A stretch of DNA of 64,000 nucleotides, taken from the NCBI GenBank assembly GCA_014529385.2, contig CM043967.1:13081501-13145500 (forward strand), in the 5' to 3' direction. Of the stretch, positions 13,232-27,037 are shown piece by piece. The notes beneath the pieces are model-generated. The model made no database searches. It worked only from the letters and a program-made list of their open reading frames with translations, and had not been told where the DNA came from. Made by a program: the position numbers and the translations under genes. This DNA comes from Adiantum capillus-veneris (Eukaryota > Streptophyta > Polypodiopsida > Polypodiales > Pteridaceae). Numbering within the stretch: the first letter of the stretch is position 1; the number at the start of each line of letters is the position of its first letter.

Positions 13232-16200
13232 ATTCTCTTGCGTAAATAAATCAAGGCAAATTTGCGTAGAAAAACAGCCCTGCACTGCGTAGCCAAAAGC
13301 TGCCTCAAAAAGCTGCTTTTCCGTACAGTTGTTGCCGCAAAAAGCGCCGCAAAACGTAGACGTCCGTACAACAGGCCACGTCAACATTTCTGGCATCCGT
13401 ACAGTGCCTGCCACGTCAACATAGTAGGACTGCCTGCCACAAGGAGTGTGTGTGTGTGTGTACTAGGTAGCCAACAGCCACATCACCAATTTGTGACATA
13501 CCCCCCTCTTGAAAGCATTGTAATCGCCCTCGATTACGCCTGCAAAACAGACAGAAGCCATAAACTGTCTTAGCAGACACTGACTGTCAGTACCGACGCA
13601 CTAGGAACACACATCTAGCACATATACCAGTCGACAGTCATATCACAAGACATCACTAAACATCACATGACAAATCACATTCAACATTCATTCGGATCTC
13701 AAACCATAATTTATCGGCAATGCAATTAGCAATGGCATCTAGATCCACTCAGGACCTCAGAGATGCCCGATTGACTAATTCCTATTGTAACCATGGAAGA
13801 TCGTTCAGACCAAAATGCTGCAGTCATTTCGTCTATCAGTTCCTGCACTTCAACAAGTGCAGGACAAATCAGTATCATATTATCGAGAATTCCAGTTCAT
13901 AAAGTCATTACAACAGAATACTGTCAGCTCTCAGTATCCCTGAAGCTCAAAGAGACATCAGTGACTCTAATATCAAAAATCGAGGCATCTGTTGACAAAG
14001 GAGCGGAGTAACTCCCCTCCTGTGCATACCCACTGCATAGATTTCCAGCCAAGCTGAATTCGAGGTTCCATTTGGAATAGACTATGCTAAACCAAAAGCT
14101 TCAAGGTAAAGTTTCACAATATGAATAGTATCAGCTAGGTCCTCCTCCTCCATCCACTTCGCATCCAATGCAGGATAGTTCTTGAGTTCAACCAAGAACT
14201 GCCTTATCACTCTACCCTTAATCTTTCTGTCTCTATGTGCCAATATCTGTTCTGAAACAAAGATCTCCTCGTTTTCTTCCACTTCGGGTTGTTGATCAGG
14301 CTCCCCATCTTCGGGCACCTCGCCTTTAAAAGACCTCAAGAGACTCACATGAAAAGCATTGTGAATCCTCCAAGTTTTGGGGCTTCAGTCGGAAGGAGAC
14401 ATCATTGATCTTTTGTTAGATCTGGAAAGGTCCGTAGTATTGCATACTAAGATTTGGAAAAAGCCTCTCCTTTCCCTTCTTCTTTCTAAGGCGGCATTCT
14501 CAAAACATAAGAGCACCCAATCATCCTCCTTCAATTTCAAATCGCGACGGTGGCGATCTGCTGCCTTTTCCTGTCTTTCTTGAGATTTCTGCAAAGTCTC
14601 GCGGACCTTGGCAAAAGCCAAGTCCAAGTCGTGCGTGTACTCATCGGCTTCAAAAATCTTATCTTTCGTGCTTAGGAAGGGTGGAACCTTCGTAGCACCT
14701 TCAATAATCTCAAATGGCGCCTTCCCCGTCGAAGAGTGTATCGTGTTATTGTAGGCAAATTCACCAAAGGTAAATACTTTTCCCATTGAGTCTTCCGATC
14801 CGAGATGTAAGACTTCAATAAATCTAGTACCACTGAATTAGCAATCTTAGATTGCCCGTCAGTCTGCGGGTGGAACGATGACAAGAACTGTAACCGTGTG
14901 ACTGTTCTCCCAAATAGCCTTCCAAAACAAACTCGTAAATTTGGGATCCCTGTCGGAGACAATCGTCTCGGGCATGCCATGTAATCTGAAGATATGGGCC
15001 ACAAACAATCTCGCTAAGTGATCGGCTTGACTATTTTCTTCACTGGAATGAAATGAGCTTGCTTACTAAACCTGTCAATAACAGTCCAAATACCATCATG
15101 ACCACTCTATGTTCTCGGGAGATCAAAAATGAAATCCATTGCAATACTTTCCCACGAACAGGTGGGGATGGGTAAAGGCTGTAACAATCCCTGTGCTTTA
15201 TGCCTGTCAAACTTGACCTTCTCGCATACCAAGCAATTGCGCACAAACTCGTCCACATCCTTCTTGAGTCCTGGCCAAAAGAAGTATCTCTCTACCCCTT
15301 TCAAGGTGGTAGCAATGCCGCGGTGCCCGTAAAAGGTGGACAGTGGCATTCGGTCATAACCTTTTCCCTCAACGGCTGTGTAACGCACAACATGGTTTTC
15401 CTCATTAAGTAGCCATCCCGAATGGAATATCCCGCCACTGTCTCCCCATCCCATATCCGCGTGAAAATGTCTGCAAAATCTGTATCCGTGGCATACTGAT
15501 CGACCATATCCTCGAAGCTCCTATGATATAGCGCGGAAATAGCCAGAACCAACGACTTCCGAGACAAAGCATCTACCACCAAATTCTTATGTCCCTGAAC
15601 ATGGACAATCTCGAAGTGAAATTGTGACAAGATGTTCACCCACCGCATCTGCTTTTTCGAGATGCTTCTGTGACAAGAAGTAGCGTGAACTCTGATGGTC
15701 TGTAAAAACAGTAAAATCCGCTCCGAGTAGGTAATGCCGCCACTGAGTAAGAGCATGGATAACCGCCAAAAGCTCTTTCTCATAAATCTGTACTGTCAAT
15801 TCCGGCCTTGAGAACAATCCGCTCTCGTAGGCAATGACATGGCCTTCTTGCATTAAGACGGCACCTAGACTACGACCACAAGCATCACAATATACTTCAA
15901 ATGATTTCTGCAAGTCCGACAAAGCCAAAGCTTGTCCTGTAGTCAATTTCTCTTTCAATGTCTGAAAGGCAGTCACCTTTGTGGGTCCCCACGAGAAAGG
16001 GACTCCTTTCTGTGTGGAAATATGCAAAGGGGAAGCAACCTCTGCAAACTTTCAAATGAACCGCCTGTAGTACAAACACAAGCCCAAGAAGCTTCTAACT
16101 TCATGGACATTCTTCAAATCGGGCTAATCACGGATAGTCTCTATCTTGGCCAAGTCCATCTGCACTCCTGCTGCTGTTGACACAATGTGTCCCAAAAAGT

Positions 16201-19200
16201 GTATCTCTAGTAGGAAAAATTCACTTTTCTTCGCATTAATCACCAACTTGTGATCTCGTAATGCCTAAAAGACCTGTAGCAGATGTTCTCTATGTTTTGC
16301 CTCATCTTTGGAGAAAACAATGATGTCGTCAAAGAAAGTGATAGTCTGCACTCTCGAAAAATCATGTCCATTATCCGCTTAAATGTCGCAGGAGCATTGG
16401 TTAGGCCAAAAGGCATCACCAAAAACTCAAATAACCCAAAAGTCGTCCGAAAGGCTGTCTTGTAGACATCTCCCAGCGTGATTCGGATTTGACGATATCC
16501 GCTCTTCAAATCGATCCTACTAAAGCACGAGGATCCCTGCAGTCGGTCAAGAAGATCATGGATCCTAGGAATCGGAAATCTGTTCTTGATGGTGATTTTG
16601 TTGAGAGCTCTATAATTGATGCACATTCTCCAAGATCCGTCTTTCTTCAAAACCAACAACACTGGAGAGCAGTACGGTGAAGTACTGGGCTAGACAAGAC
16701 CCTTTTCCAAGAGGTCTTTCACTTGGTTCATAATCTCTTCGTTCTGGGCTCGGCTCACATGGTAAGGTGGCCGGTTCGGTGGTGTGCTTCCAAGTATCAG
16801 ATCAATGGTATGATCCTCACGACGAGCGGGTGGTAACTCACCTGGTAGGCCCTCTGGAAAGCAATCGTCATGAGTGTGGAGAAAATCTTGGCGTTCTTTA
16901 TCAAGTTCAGACATATTTGTCCTATTCTCATCATTCATCTCTCTCAAGAAGATCGAGTAAACAAGCAGACTGGATTTCATTAATTTTGAAATGGTCGAAG
17001 CCGATACAATAGGGACAGACTCGCCCTTAAGTTTCACATCAAGTACAATGGTTCTGCCCTTCTCTGTGGTCAAAGTCGCTTTTCTCGCCTGATAGTCGAC
17101 CACCGCGTTGTTCTTGTGGTACCAAGGAATTCCCAAGAGGACATGTCACATCACAACCTTCCAAAGGCATTATGTAGAAGTCCTCGTGCCCCAAATGAAA
17201 CCGGCCCGTGGTGGGGCAGTAGGCGTTGGCTTTCACCTGAAATTCTTTACTTTAGACACACACAGAGAGAACGTGCGAAGGAAACCTACAACGGGAATTG
17301 ACACTTAAGCACACACATGGCTCGGAAGCTAGAATGCCCCGAGAAGACGCCGACAACCGGTAGGCCCCAAAATTGGCGCCCCTTTCGGTATTTCTTTATT
17401 CTTCGAGAGGGTAAATTACAAAGTAAGGTCCTGGGAATCCTTTACCTGTATCACACTAGATACTACCTGATTTGGCCAAATTTCGGCAACATAACAACCC
17501 CAAAACTTGCGCGAAATCAATTCCCCTTCTGGATCTCACTTGCATTGGCGTAAACCCTCTGATTCCTACCCAAAAACAGTAAATTCAGCTCGCTGTATTT
17601 ACTGGTTTTTGCCCTGTTTTCAGCCCCAAACAATCCTCTAATTGTCCTTTGCCAGTGGGGCATGATTCCCAAAGGTTCTGGCATCCATATGGCTCAAAAA
17701 CAGTCAATTTACAGCGCATACACAGAGCTGAAAACGCACCTATATGGTGAGGTTATGACCCTCACCGGTGCCTGCTTTCGAGTAGCACTTAGCTACCCCT
17801 GTTCCTGCTCAAGGAGGCTCTTGCCTCAGCACAAAAGCAAGAAACCACACAGCTGTACATCAGTCAAATGAAGAGCCCTCTTTTAGGGCATCACATGACT
17901 GCACGGAGGGGAGAGAGAGAGAGCAGTGTGTAGTGTGCAAGTCATCACTCCTAGCACCACACTGTACATAGAGAGGAAAGCAAGCACTCCATAGCTCTTA
18001 ACCTTTGAGAGGTTCTCAATGAAGCATCCCCCCAGCATAAATCGAGTGTCCCCTCTGCTGCCCTTGACCAGTAATGCATTTGTGAACAAATAGATGTAAA
18101 AAGGGAAAGATTTCCATGGCTGCCAAAACCTGCGTATCGCTGAAAACGCAGCAAAACAGCCCTGTAAACATGCATATGATGCCTTCCAATGCTGAAAATG
18201 AACTCCTTGGTCCAAGGTAAAGTCCTTGGTTCTGTTCTCCCAGACTTGGTAAATTGACCAAAAAGTGCCACTTGGCACTCATACATGCAATTTCCGCGCA
18301 TTGGGCTTCCTGCTTAAAAATCTCTCAACTGGTGCATGAGTTGACTTTATAGTAGAGTACTAAAATGTTTCCCTGGTCATATCGAAGGTAATGACGAGAA
18401 CACATTTCACGAACCAAAATAGCAGTTTCCTAAATTTTAGGAAATGATTCCGTTGGGCTCCCACTGGTCATGTGACCATCTATCCTCATTGGGACCGCAT
18501 CCAAAAGTGCAATGTGGCCCAACTGTCGGATACTTTCTGTTGGTGATCCCACCTTGACTTTATGCCTTTATTGAGTTCACTTCCTAGTATCCACCAACTT
18601 GCTAAGTTCGACGGGGGGACCTACATGATCTTGAACTGAGCCTAGACATCCTTTTACTTTACGAGTTCCAGTGCCGACCAACTTCCGTCTGCGGGTGAAA
18701 CTACCGTTCACATTGGCCATACAATGTCCGACCATTTGCAACTTCAAAAAGAGGGTCTCAAAATTAAACAAATATCATTGGAAAGAAACCAACAACTAAG
18801 GTTAGCAGTTGCCACGTCCTCATGAAATACCCCCCTCTTGAAATCGCAAACGTCCTCGATTGCATACCATAAATACATGCCACCGATGAACTTGTGTTGT
18901 TAGCACTCTTTTATCATCGCATGTATCCACAAGAAAGGTCGTAACACATAGATACAAATGACTTAATGAGACCTTTATACTTTTGTCATTTCCATTTATT
19001 ACACTGAATTCATATGTACATATGATGTACTAGCTCTATCATTACCCCTTCTTTGCACATGTTGGGTTGGGGCATAAGTAGGTTGTAACCCAAAGGCCTC
19101 AAGGTAAAGCTGCAATATATTTGGTGACTCTGACAGTTCATGCTCTTCCATCCACTTTCCATCCATAGGTGGATAGTTCTTGAACTTCACCACATAGCAT

Positions 19201-22200
19201 CTTGCAACCTGTCCCTTAACTTTGTACCTGTGCAACAGGCTCTTGCCTCTCCAAACGAGCATAATTCCACGATACTCTGACGTACTACCCACGACCAAGC
19301 GAGCTAGAATTTCAAGATGATTTACCAATGCGTCATAGAATCCAAGCAATCGCCTCAGAGAATTGGCAAGCAGCGTGTCACCTAGCAGACCACATCACTC
19401 CCGCAGGAGATCTAGTGGCCAATCTACCACCGTGAGACCTCTCCCTATCTCATCTTGGTTCATACTTGCAAACCCTAAAAACGCAGCAAAAAATCAGCCC
19501 CAATTTGACCACTTTTTAGCAGGGCGTACATGCAGAATTTCCTATATGTCCTGTGAAGAGGAGCCCTCTTCCATAATGCCCTTCCCTTTGTCGGCCATAG
19601 TGTAATCCCACGTTCCTGCACTCTGTGTCTTTACCCAAAACAACCAAGGCTCACTTTTTGAGGAAAAAGTGATTGATGTCCCGGCAACGGAACCATGAAA
19701 CCGGCCCGTGGGGCAGTAGACGTTAGCTTTCACCGGATTCTTCAACACTTGACTTTACGACACAAAGCAATGATTTAAAAGGAACCTGTAACTGAGACTG
19801 AATCACACTTCAAGACAAATAGCACGGCCAGGAAGCTAAAATGCTTCCAAGCAGTCAGCGACACCTGTAGGCCCCAAAGGTTGGCGCCCCTTTCGGTATT
19901 TCTTTATTCTTTAACAGAGGGAATAAAACCTGTGATTCCCTACAGGCTGCCCCGCACAATCTAGGCTGAATTCCATATGTTCCGGCCCGATTTCGACAGC
20001 ATAACTGTACTAGGACTCTTCACAGTCAATATCCCCACGCATTAGATGACTTTCCCGACGCATACGGACACTTTGCAAAACCTGGCAAGAATCTGCAGCA
20101 CGCTGAATTCTCTGTTTTCTGCCCCGAAAATGCGCCAGATCACCTGTACAACGGTCCCCTCGCGTCCCCGAACCTCCTGGGGGTAATTAGGGACCGTTTA
20201 GGGCCGAAACCCGAAACCTGCAAAAATACACAGCAGGCTGTAATTCCCTGTTTCGGGCTCCGTTTCGCGTGTCGGTTGCATTCGTAGCAAGTACTCGAGC
20301 TCCCGCACCTGTAGGGCTACTTGCCCTATGAATCGGACGAGATTTCTCACGTGAAACCTCTCCGAATTCACATGTACCTGCAGGGGATTAGCCACTAGGT
20401 AATCCAGTACCTGTGCAAAAGGCTTTTGCCATGGCAATCGTGCACACTCCTGACACCGCACTGTACATAAGAGGGAAACCATGCACTCCAAAGCTCTTTA
20501 CCTGTAATAACACGTTCTCAATGAAGCATCCTCCCAGCATAAATCGAGCGCCCCCCTCTTCTGCCCTTCACCTGTAATGCATCTGTGAACAAATAGATGC
20601 AAAAAGGGGAAGATTTCCATGGCTGCCAAAACCTGCGTACCGCTGAAAACGCAGCAAAACAGCCCTGTAAACACGCATCTGATGCCTTCCAATGTTGAAA
20701 ATGAGCTCCTTGGTCCAAGGTAAAGTCATGGGAAGCTCAAAAATGGAGAGAAATGGCTGAAAATCATAGTTAACAGCCTCCAAAACTGCTCCTAAGGGTC
20801 AATTACGAGTTCTGTTCTCCCAAACTTGGTAAATTGACCAAAAAGTGCCACTTGGCACTCATACATGCAATTTCCGTGCATTGGGCTTCCTGCTTAAAAA
20901 TCTCTCAACTGGTGCATGAGTTGACTTTATAGCAGAGTACTAAAATGTTCCCCTGGTCATACCGAAGGTAATGACGCGAACACATTTCACGGCCCAAAAT
21001 AGCAATTCCCTAAATTTAAGGAAATGATTCCGTTGGGCTCCCACTGGTCATCTGACCATCTATCCTCATTGGGACCGCATCCAAAAGTGCAATCTGGCCC
21101 AACTGTCGGATACTTTCTGTTGGTGATCCCACCTTGACTTTATGCCTTTATTGAGTTCACTTCCTAGTATCCGCTAACTTGCTAAGTGCGACGGGGAAAC
21201 CTACATGATTTTGAACTGAGCCTAGACATCCTTTTACTTTACGAGTTCGAGTGCCGACCAACTTCCGTCTGCGGGTGAAACTACCGTTCACATTGGCCAT
21301 ACAATGTCCGACCATTTGCAACTTCAAAAAGAGGGTCTCAAAAATTAAACAAAAATCATTGGAAAGAAACCAACAACTAAGGTTAGCGTTTCCACGTCCT
21401 CGTGACACCAAATACTCCTGACAATGCAACCGAAGTTTGCCAATGATGACAGGTGTAATGGCTACGTCCCTGCCGGGTGCTGTTAGAACTGCGTCTACTA
21501 GTGGTCCCATCCGATCGGGTGTGATCTCGAGCCGCGCCGCCAATTCAGGTGAAATGAAGTTTGCCTCGGCTCCTCCATCAAAGAAAATCAGGGCTTCTTG
21601 GTCTTTCACTTTGCCCAAAGCTCGGCAAAGTTATGTACTCTCATCAATCGTGCTTGGGTCAGTACCCATGCAATCTGGAACCAATCCTACTGTCATTTTG
21701 CCTTTTCGTCCACGTTTCTTTCGAACCCTCAGGCCCGTCTTCATCCTTGTCGTTCTGTTCTTTCGGTGCCTTTTTAGGGCACTTCGTAGAGATATGCCCA
21801 GTTTCCCCGCATCCAAAGCACTTCCCCTCTTTGATGTAGAGAGCTCTCTGTGAAAGAGTAAGCTTGGGTCGTGCATCCTTTACTTTCTTTTCTGGGTTGC
21901 TCTTCTTCTTTCTACTTTCATTCTTCGAAGTCTGTCATTCCTTTGTGTCATGATTTCATCTATGGGGTGGGTCAAACTGCCTGAGTGAATGGCAAAACCC
22001 CCTTTCACATGACTAATCAATTCCTGAATGGAATCTGACTTTTGCTCTAAGCAGTGATCTCGGATCTCTCTAGGAAGTCCCAAGGTAAACCGCTCAATCT
22101 ATTCCTTTAACGAGATCTTCTTAAATGAAGGGGCTGGTAGAAAAGAGCTCCAGAATCTCTCACAATATGCGTCCAATGAATCTCTCTTGGTCATCCAAAG

Positions 22201-25200
22201 ATGGTTTCAAGCAGTTCGTATGTCACGTTCGTACTCTCAAGTAAGAAATAAAAAGCCTTTTAAATTTCAACCATTTAACTGGCGCTTTCTTGTTCAATAG
22301 AAGCGTGGACCACCAAGTTTGAGCATTTCCCCTGAAGTAAGAAGTAGCCCTCCGAATCTTGGAGTGCTCTGAGTAACGCCCTCCAGAGAAAGCTATGTCA
22401 AATTGTTGTATGAAGGCCAAAGCCTTTGAAGCATCTCGAAAACCAGAAAACGTGTCACATTTAAATGACTATCCACCTTCTTTGAACTCTGGAACCTTCT
22501 TGTTTCTATCTTCTAGAAAGTCATACTAGTTGGCTTTGTAAGAATTCTTCTTCTTTGCATAAAATCTGCGGTCGTCGGAGTCCGAACTATCTGAAGACGA
22601 GTCCTATGTAGAACTTTCCAAAACTGAGCAAGATTTAGACTTCTTTGCCTTTTTCTTGCCCTTTTGCTTTTTGCTTCGTTTTTTGCCTTTTCTGTCCTCT
22701 TCACTCAAATCGAAAGAGCTACAAGAACTCGAAGAAGAAGAAGAAGAAGAAGAACTAGGTAATCCTTCAAACCGCACACGGTTCTTTTGCTTTCTTGCCG
22801 AGGCAAAAGTAGATTGACGACCCAAATAACCCGAGAAGTCAGTTCCTTTCTTCTGCTTTTTGTCGTGCCTTTCTGCTTTGTTCTATGCGTCAAAAAGCTG
22901 AGAAATCAGTGCATCAACCACCTCTTCTAATTCTTGCTCAATAAACATCCTTAGAGTAGGAGGTTTCTTTAGTACTGGTTTGGGGGGGTGGTTCTGTGGT
23001 TTGCTGCCACTGTGCATACACCTCGTCGAAGGAGGTCTAGGTCATAAATTTTGCAAATTTCGAGTCCTTTGCAAAATTTAACATCGCCTTCCTTGCGTCG
23101 TCGATCAGTCGTCGACGCTCCATCTCTTCAAGCTCCGTCCGAGTAGGCCGAGGCGAGCCGTACTCCTCGCGTGAATCTTCTTCGTGATCTCCTCCCGCAT
23201 CTCCAGATACAGAGGGAGTCGACTGATCTGTGTCTGAAGTCATAACTGCCGCGTAAAAAGTTTGGTATATACCACATTTCTCTTTTTATTAGCACACACC
23301 CGCCCGCGCACACACCCCTCGAGAGAGAAATGAAATGTTATACTAAACGTCTTCAAAAGGCCAAAATAAACTATGAGACCAAACTGATACAATCCTTGTG
23401 GATCTAATGCAATGTCTGGGTACAAAAATAAAATAAAGTAAAGTGAGAGACTTAAACTAAAAGACTCAAATCCTCAGCCTGAAAATCATCATTTGTAACA
23501 GACTTAGACACTCCAAGTCAAGATTCTACCGCGACACCACAAGAAATCACTTCAAAACAGTTCACAGTTCACAATTGATTCACACTGGCCCGGCCGAGTT
23601 CCATGCTTAGAGATATTGTCCCCAAAGACTAGCGTCCCTTTCGGTATTTCTTTTTGTATTAATCTGCAACTTACAAAGGAATGGTCGAGACTCACTCTCA
23701 GACTTTGCGTCCAGATGCTCTGAGGAGTGAGAGCCCAACAACTCTTATAAAGGTTTACAAGGGATGCTAAAAGCAAAGCCCAAAAGCTTCAAAATCAAAA
23801 GCCCTTTTGAAAATAAAGCAAAAGAGGTCTCTCTCTCTCTTTGATTCTCTTGCGTAAATAAAGCAAGGCAAATTGAGTAGAAAAACAGCCCTGCACTGCA
23901 TAGCCAAAAGCTGCCTCAAAAAGCTACTTTTCTGTACAGTTGCTACCACAAAAAGCGCCGCAAAACGAGGGCGTCCGTACAGCAGGCCACGTCAGCATTT
24001 CTGGCGTCCGTACAGTGCCTGCTACGTCAGCATTTCTGCAAGCAGGACTGTCTGCCAGAGGGAGTGTGTGTGTGTGTGTGTGTGTGTATTGGGCAGCCAG
24101 CAACCACGTCACCAGTTTGTAACATCATCATCATCCATGCCCAGGATGCCCGGCATCGGGCGTTGTCCAAGAAAGTATTGCATCGGTTGCTGAAGGGCTT
24201 CGTCAATGTCCGCCTCTGTAAATAATCGTATTGGGCATCTCCCATGTCGTGCTCTTTGATGGAGCCTCCGTCGATGTCGTGGTCACTCCCGTAGACGTGG
24301 GCGTCTAGGTATTGCATAGGTGTATGTGCTAGTCGAGCTGTGCTGAACTGGAATGAGACCGTAAACGCGAGGAGAGCATGATCTAATGCTACCCCAATAG
24401 GCCTGGGCCCCATTGTAGAGTCTTAAATAGAGGGTATGAAACTGGGATGCGCCAAAACATAATCCACTTGTGCTGGCCCCATGTCTATGAGGAAAGCAAG
24501 TGAGCCCACTCGATGCCAAAAATCTGTGGAGGCCATTCAAGATGGCCAGTCCATGTGCAATCCCCAAATCTGTCAGATATCCCCATATCCAGAGTGCTCT
24601 TCATCCTGTGAACACCTGGCCAATCCCATATCACTGACATCCAATTCTCTCAACATTTCCTCTGAGGTATCGTAGAAAGTTGTCTGAGATTGGCCCGTCT
24701 TGGCATTATAGTCTCCCAAAAGAATGACATCTCCATCCCTAGAGAACTCCCATATGTCCTCATTCGATATCGTGTAGGGTGACTCTCCCTTGGGCGATGC
24801 ATAATGAGATGTGCTGGGGGCAAAATAGCATATCGCAATGTAGAGTGGCCTCTCTATCTCTGCTCTCACTCTGACCCACATATATCTGGCCTGCTCATCC
24901 CTCCGAACAATACGAATGAGGGGTTGCAGCTCCTCCCTGAATAGGACTGCCACACCTCCTAACCCCCGTCCTCTATGCGATGATCTCACTTCTTGCCTAC
25001 AAGTAGTCTTCCAATGGTATCCTGTCACTCTAGGTAATATGCCACCAGAAGTCTAATGCGTTTCCAAGTAAAAAATAATGTCTCTTCCCTTAAAGCTATC
25101 CTCAAATGCGCCTACATCTAGCGTCATTGATCCGTTACGATTCCATGCTGCCATATTAAGGCTGATCCCATAGATCTCCCATCGTCATGCGGTGTGTTTT

Positions 25201-26975
25201 CCCAACACCATTGCTCTCCCTCCCTGTAGAAAGCAATTTTTCCTTTCTCCCTCGCCGCCTTAATCTTTGGCATCAGCTCTTGCATGTGTGCTACTTGTGT
25301 TAGAGTGAGTCATCACCCAAAAATATCCCAGTTTGCTTGAGTGTTGGTCTCTTCTTCAAGAATTCCTCCCTAGCTTCTAGTGTAGGGAAACGTATAATGA
25401 GTGCTCTTTCCTTGGGCCTTCCTTTCTCATCACTTCCCTTCTTGCCAACTCTCCAAGCACTTGTGTGTGTGGGTTCAAAAATACCCATGCGCTTCAAAAG
25501 CTCTTGCACTTCTTCTTCTACTTTTCCCGTGTCTTTGTGACCTGTAACACGCACATAAAGGGCTCTAGTCTTTCTCTTTTGCTCCTCCTCAATTGTCATA
25601 TTGATGATCGATGTCGATGTGGCTTCACGCATCTTATCTTTTCCTTTCTTTGCGTCCTCGATCCACTTTTCAGCTTTATCAACCTTATCTTGTGTTTTGA
25701 ATAGGTGATCCGCCCACGAAGAGGTTGTTCGTGCCTTGTGCTCTTCCTCTTCTCGTAGAGTTTTCACCTGCTTCTTAATGCTTTCGAACTCCTTGATCAT
25801 TGAGGGTTGATTTTCTGCCTCCTATGGGGGGGTATTTTTGCAAGCTACAAGGTCTCCCTTAAGTGCTTCAATCATTGCATCCTTTTCATTCATGCGTTCT
25901 TCCATTTTTTATTTCCAAGACTCAAACATAGCGAGTCCATCCTCTAATCTTTTCTGCATCACACATTCCATTACATTCACTTCTGCCCTCACAATCGTCT
26001 GCATTTCGGCCTTCAATGATGCGTACATGTCGTCACGCTTACTAAGCATCTCTTTGTCCAATTCTTTCCTCATATCTGCATACATAGGTTTTCTGTAAGT
26101 TTCCGAATTTGCATACATCTCTTTTTCAATGTCACCCCTCAAGAGGCTCGAGCAACTCCGCCTTAATCATCACCTGTACCTTCTCCTACATTAAGTCATC
26201 TTTGACTCTAGACAGTTTCTCTGCTCTCATAGAACCTGGCAATAGTGTGCTCTCTCGAAACCTCCACCTAAATGTCACTTTCGATTTAGGCAGGGTTTTA
26301 TAAATGTTGTCATCCCCGACATCAACTGGTTGGTCCATCCTTGGGGCACCCGAAAATTCCTTGCGATGGGATTGTGTGTGGGCCTGTGAAGAGAGAGAGT
26401 GGCGACCTGTTGATGTGTGCCGCCTTCGACAGCCCGCAAAAATCTATTTTCGGGAGGAAAAGAGATTTTAACAACCCGGGCCCACTTGCTTGCGTATACG
26501 CACGCTTGTGTGATCTGTGTGTTGTGTGTGAGTTCGTGTGAACCATCCCTTAGAGGGGAGATTTTTACGATAGATGTCTTAAAACTTTGCACGATAGATG
26601 TCTTCAGCACTTTGCACAATAGACGTCTTGAGCACTGGCCAATAGAAGACAGGAAGGGAGTTGCTTGATAGATGGATAAAAGTCTGGCGACGTACACGAT
26701 AAAAGAGGGAGAGGGTGGCATGGCCGTGTGGGCCTGTTTGTAGGGCTGGAGGACCCGGAAAGGCCGCAAGGGTAGAGGAGGAAAGGAGAGGGGGAGAGGG
26801 AGGGGGGGGCGATCGGCGGTGTTGCAAGGGCGTGTCGTGAGGGGGTGTGAGGGCGGGTAGTTGCTAGAGAGAGACCTTAGAGCTGCTGCCCATCACCATC
26901 CCTTAGAGAGAGAGAGAGAGAGCGCCAAGAAGCTACCCCGCAGGATTCACGTTTCGCATGCCCATCGCAATCCCT

Positions 26976-27037
<62 letters not shown>

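Larger units (their letters stand above)
17196..21407 (-). mobile_element. Nested LTR element B, internally deleted
   Basis: The element is flanked by the perfect target duplication CCAAA (17191-17195, 21408-21412). LTRs of 1632 bp (17196-18827) and 1712 bp (19696-21407) enclose only 868 bp. That interior holds the primer site, a gag start ([12 protein letters not shown], about 19600), a chromodomain end (18999-19349) and the polypurine tract. Protease, RT and integrase are absent, so any movement needed proteins supplied in trans. The minus-strand LTR ends are TGTCACGAGG and CCGGTTTCA. It inserted after element A, because it splits A's protease. Confidence 0.92.
12809..24124 (-). mobile_element. 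Chromovirus-type Ty3/gypsy element A (minus copy), carrying nested element B
   Basis: LTRs lie at 12809-13498 (3') and 23494-24124 (5'), near 95% alike apart from microsatellite length. Order on the minus strand: gag (23243-21640), protease (interrupted by element B), reverse transcriptase, RNase H, integrase, chromodomain, polypurine tract, 3' LTR. Integrase followed by a chromodomain marks the chromovirus branch. All ORFs are broken, so the copy is inactive. The leader and primer site next to the 5' LTR are missing, replaced by a LINE tail. It sits in a LINE within MAP1A intron 6. Confidence 0.88.

Noticed and set aside
17883-18301. Overlapping open frames of 88-131 codons on the minus strand
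   Set aside because: They lie wholly inside an LTR of element B, recur in the other LTR (20498-20783), overlap in several registers and have no domains.
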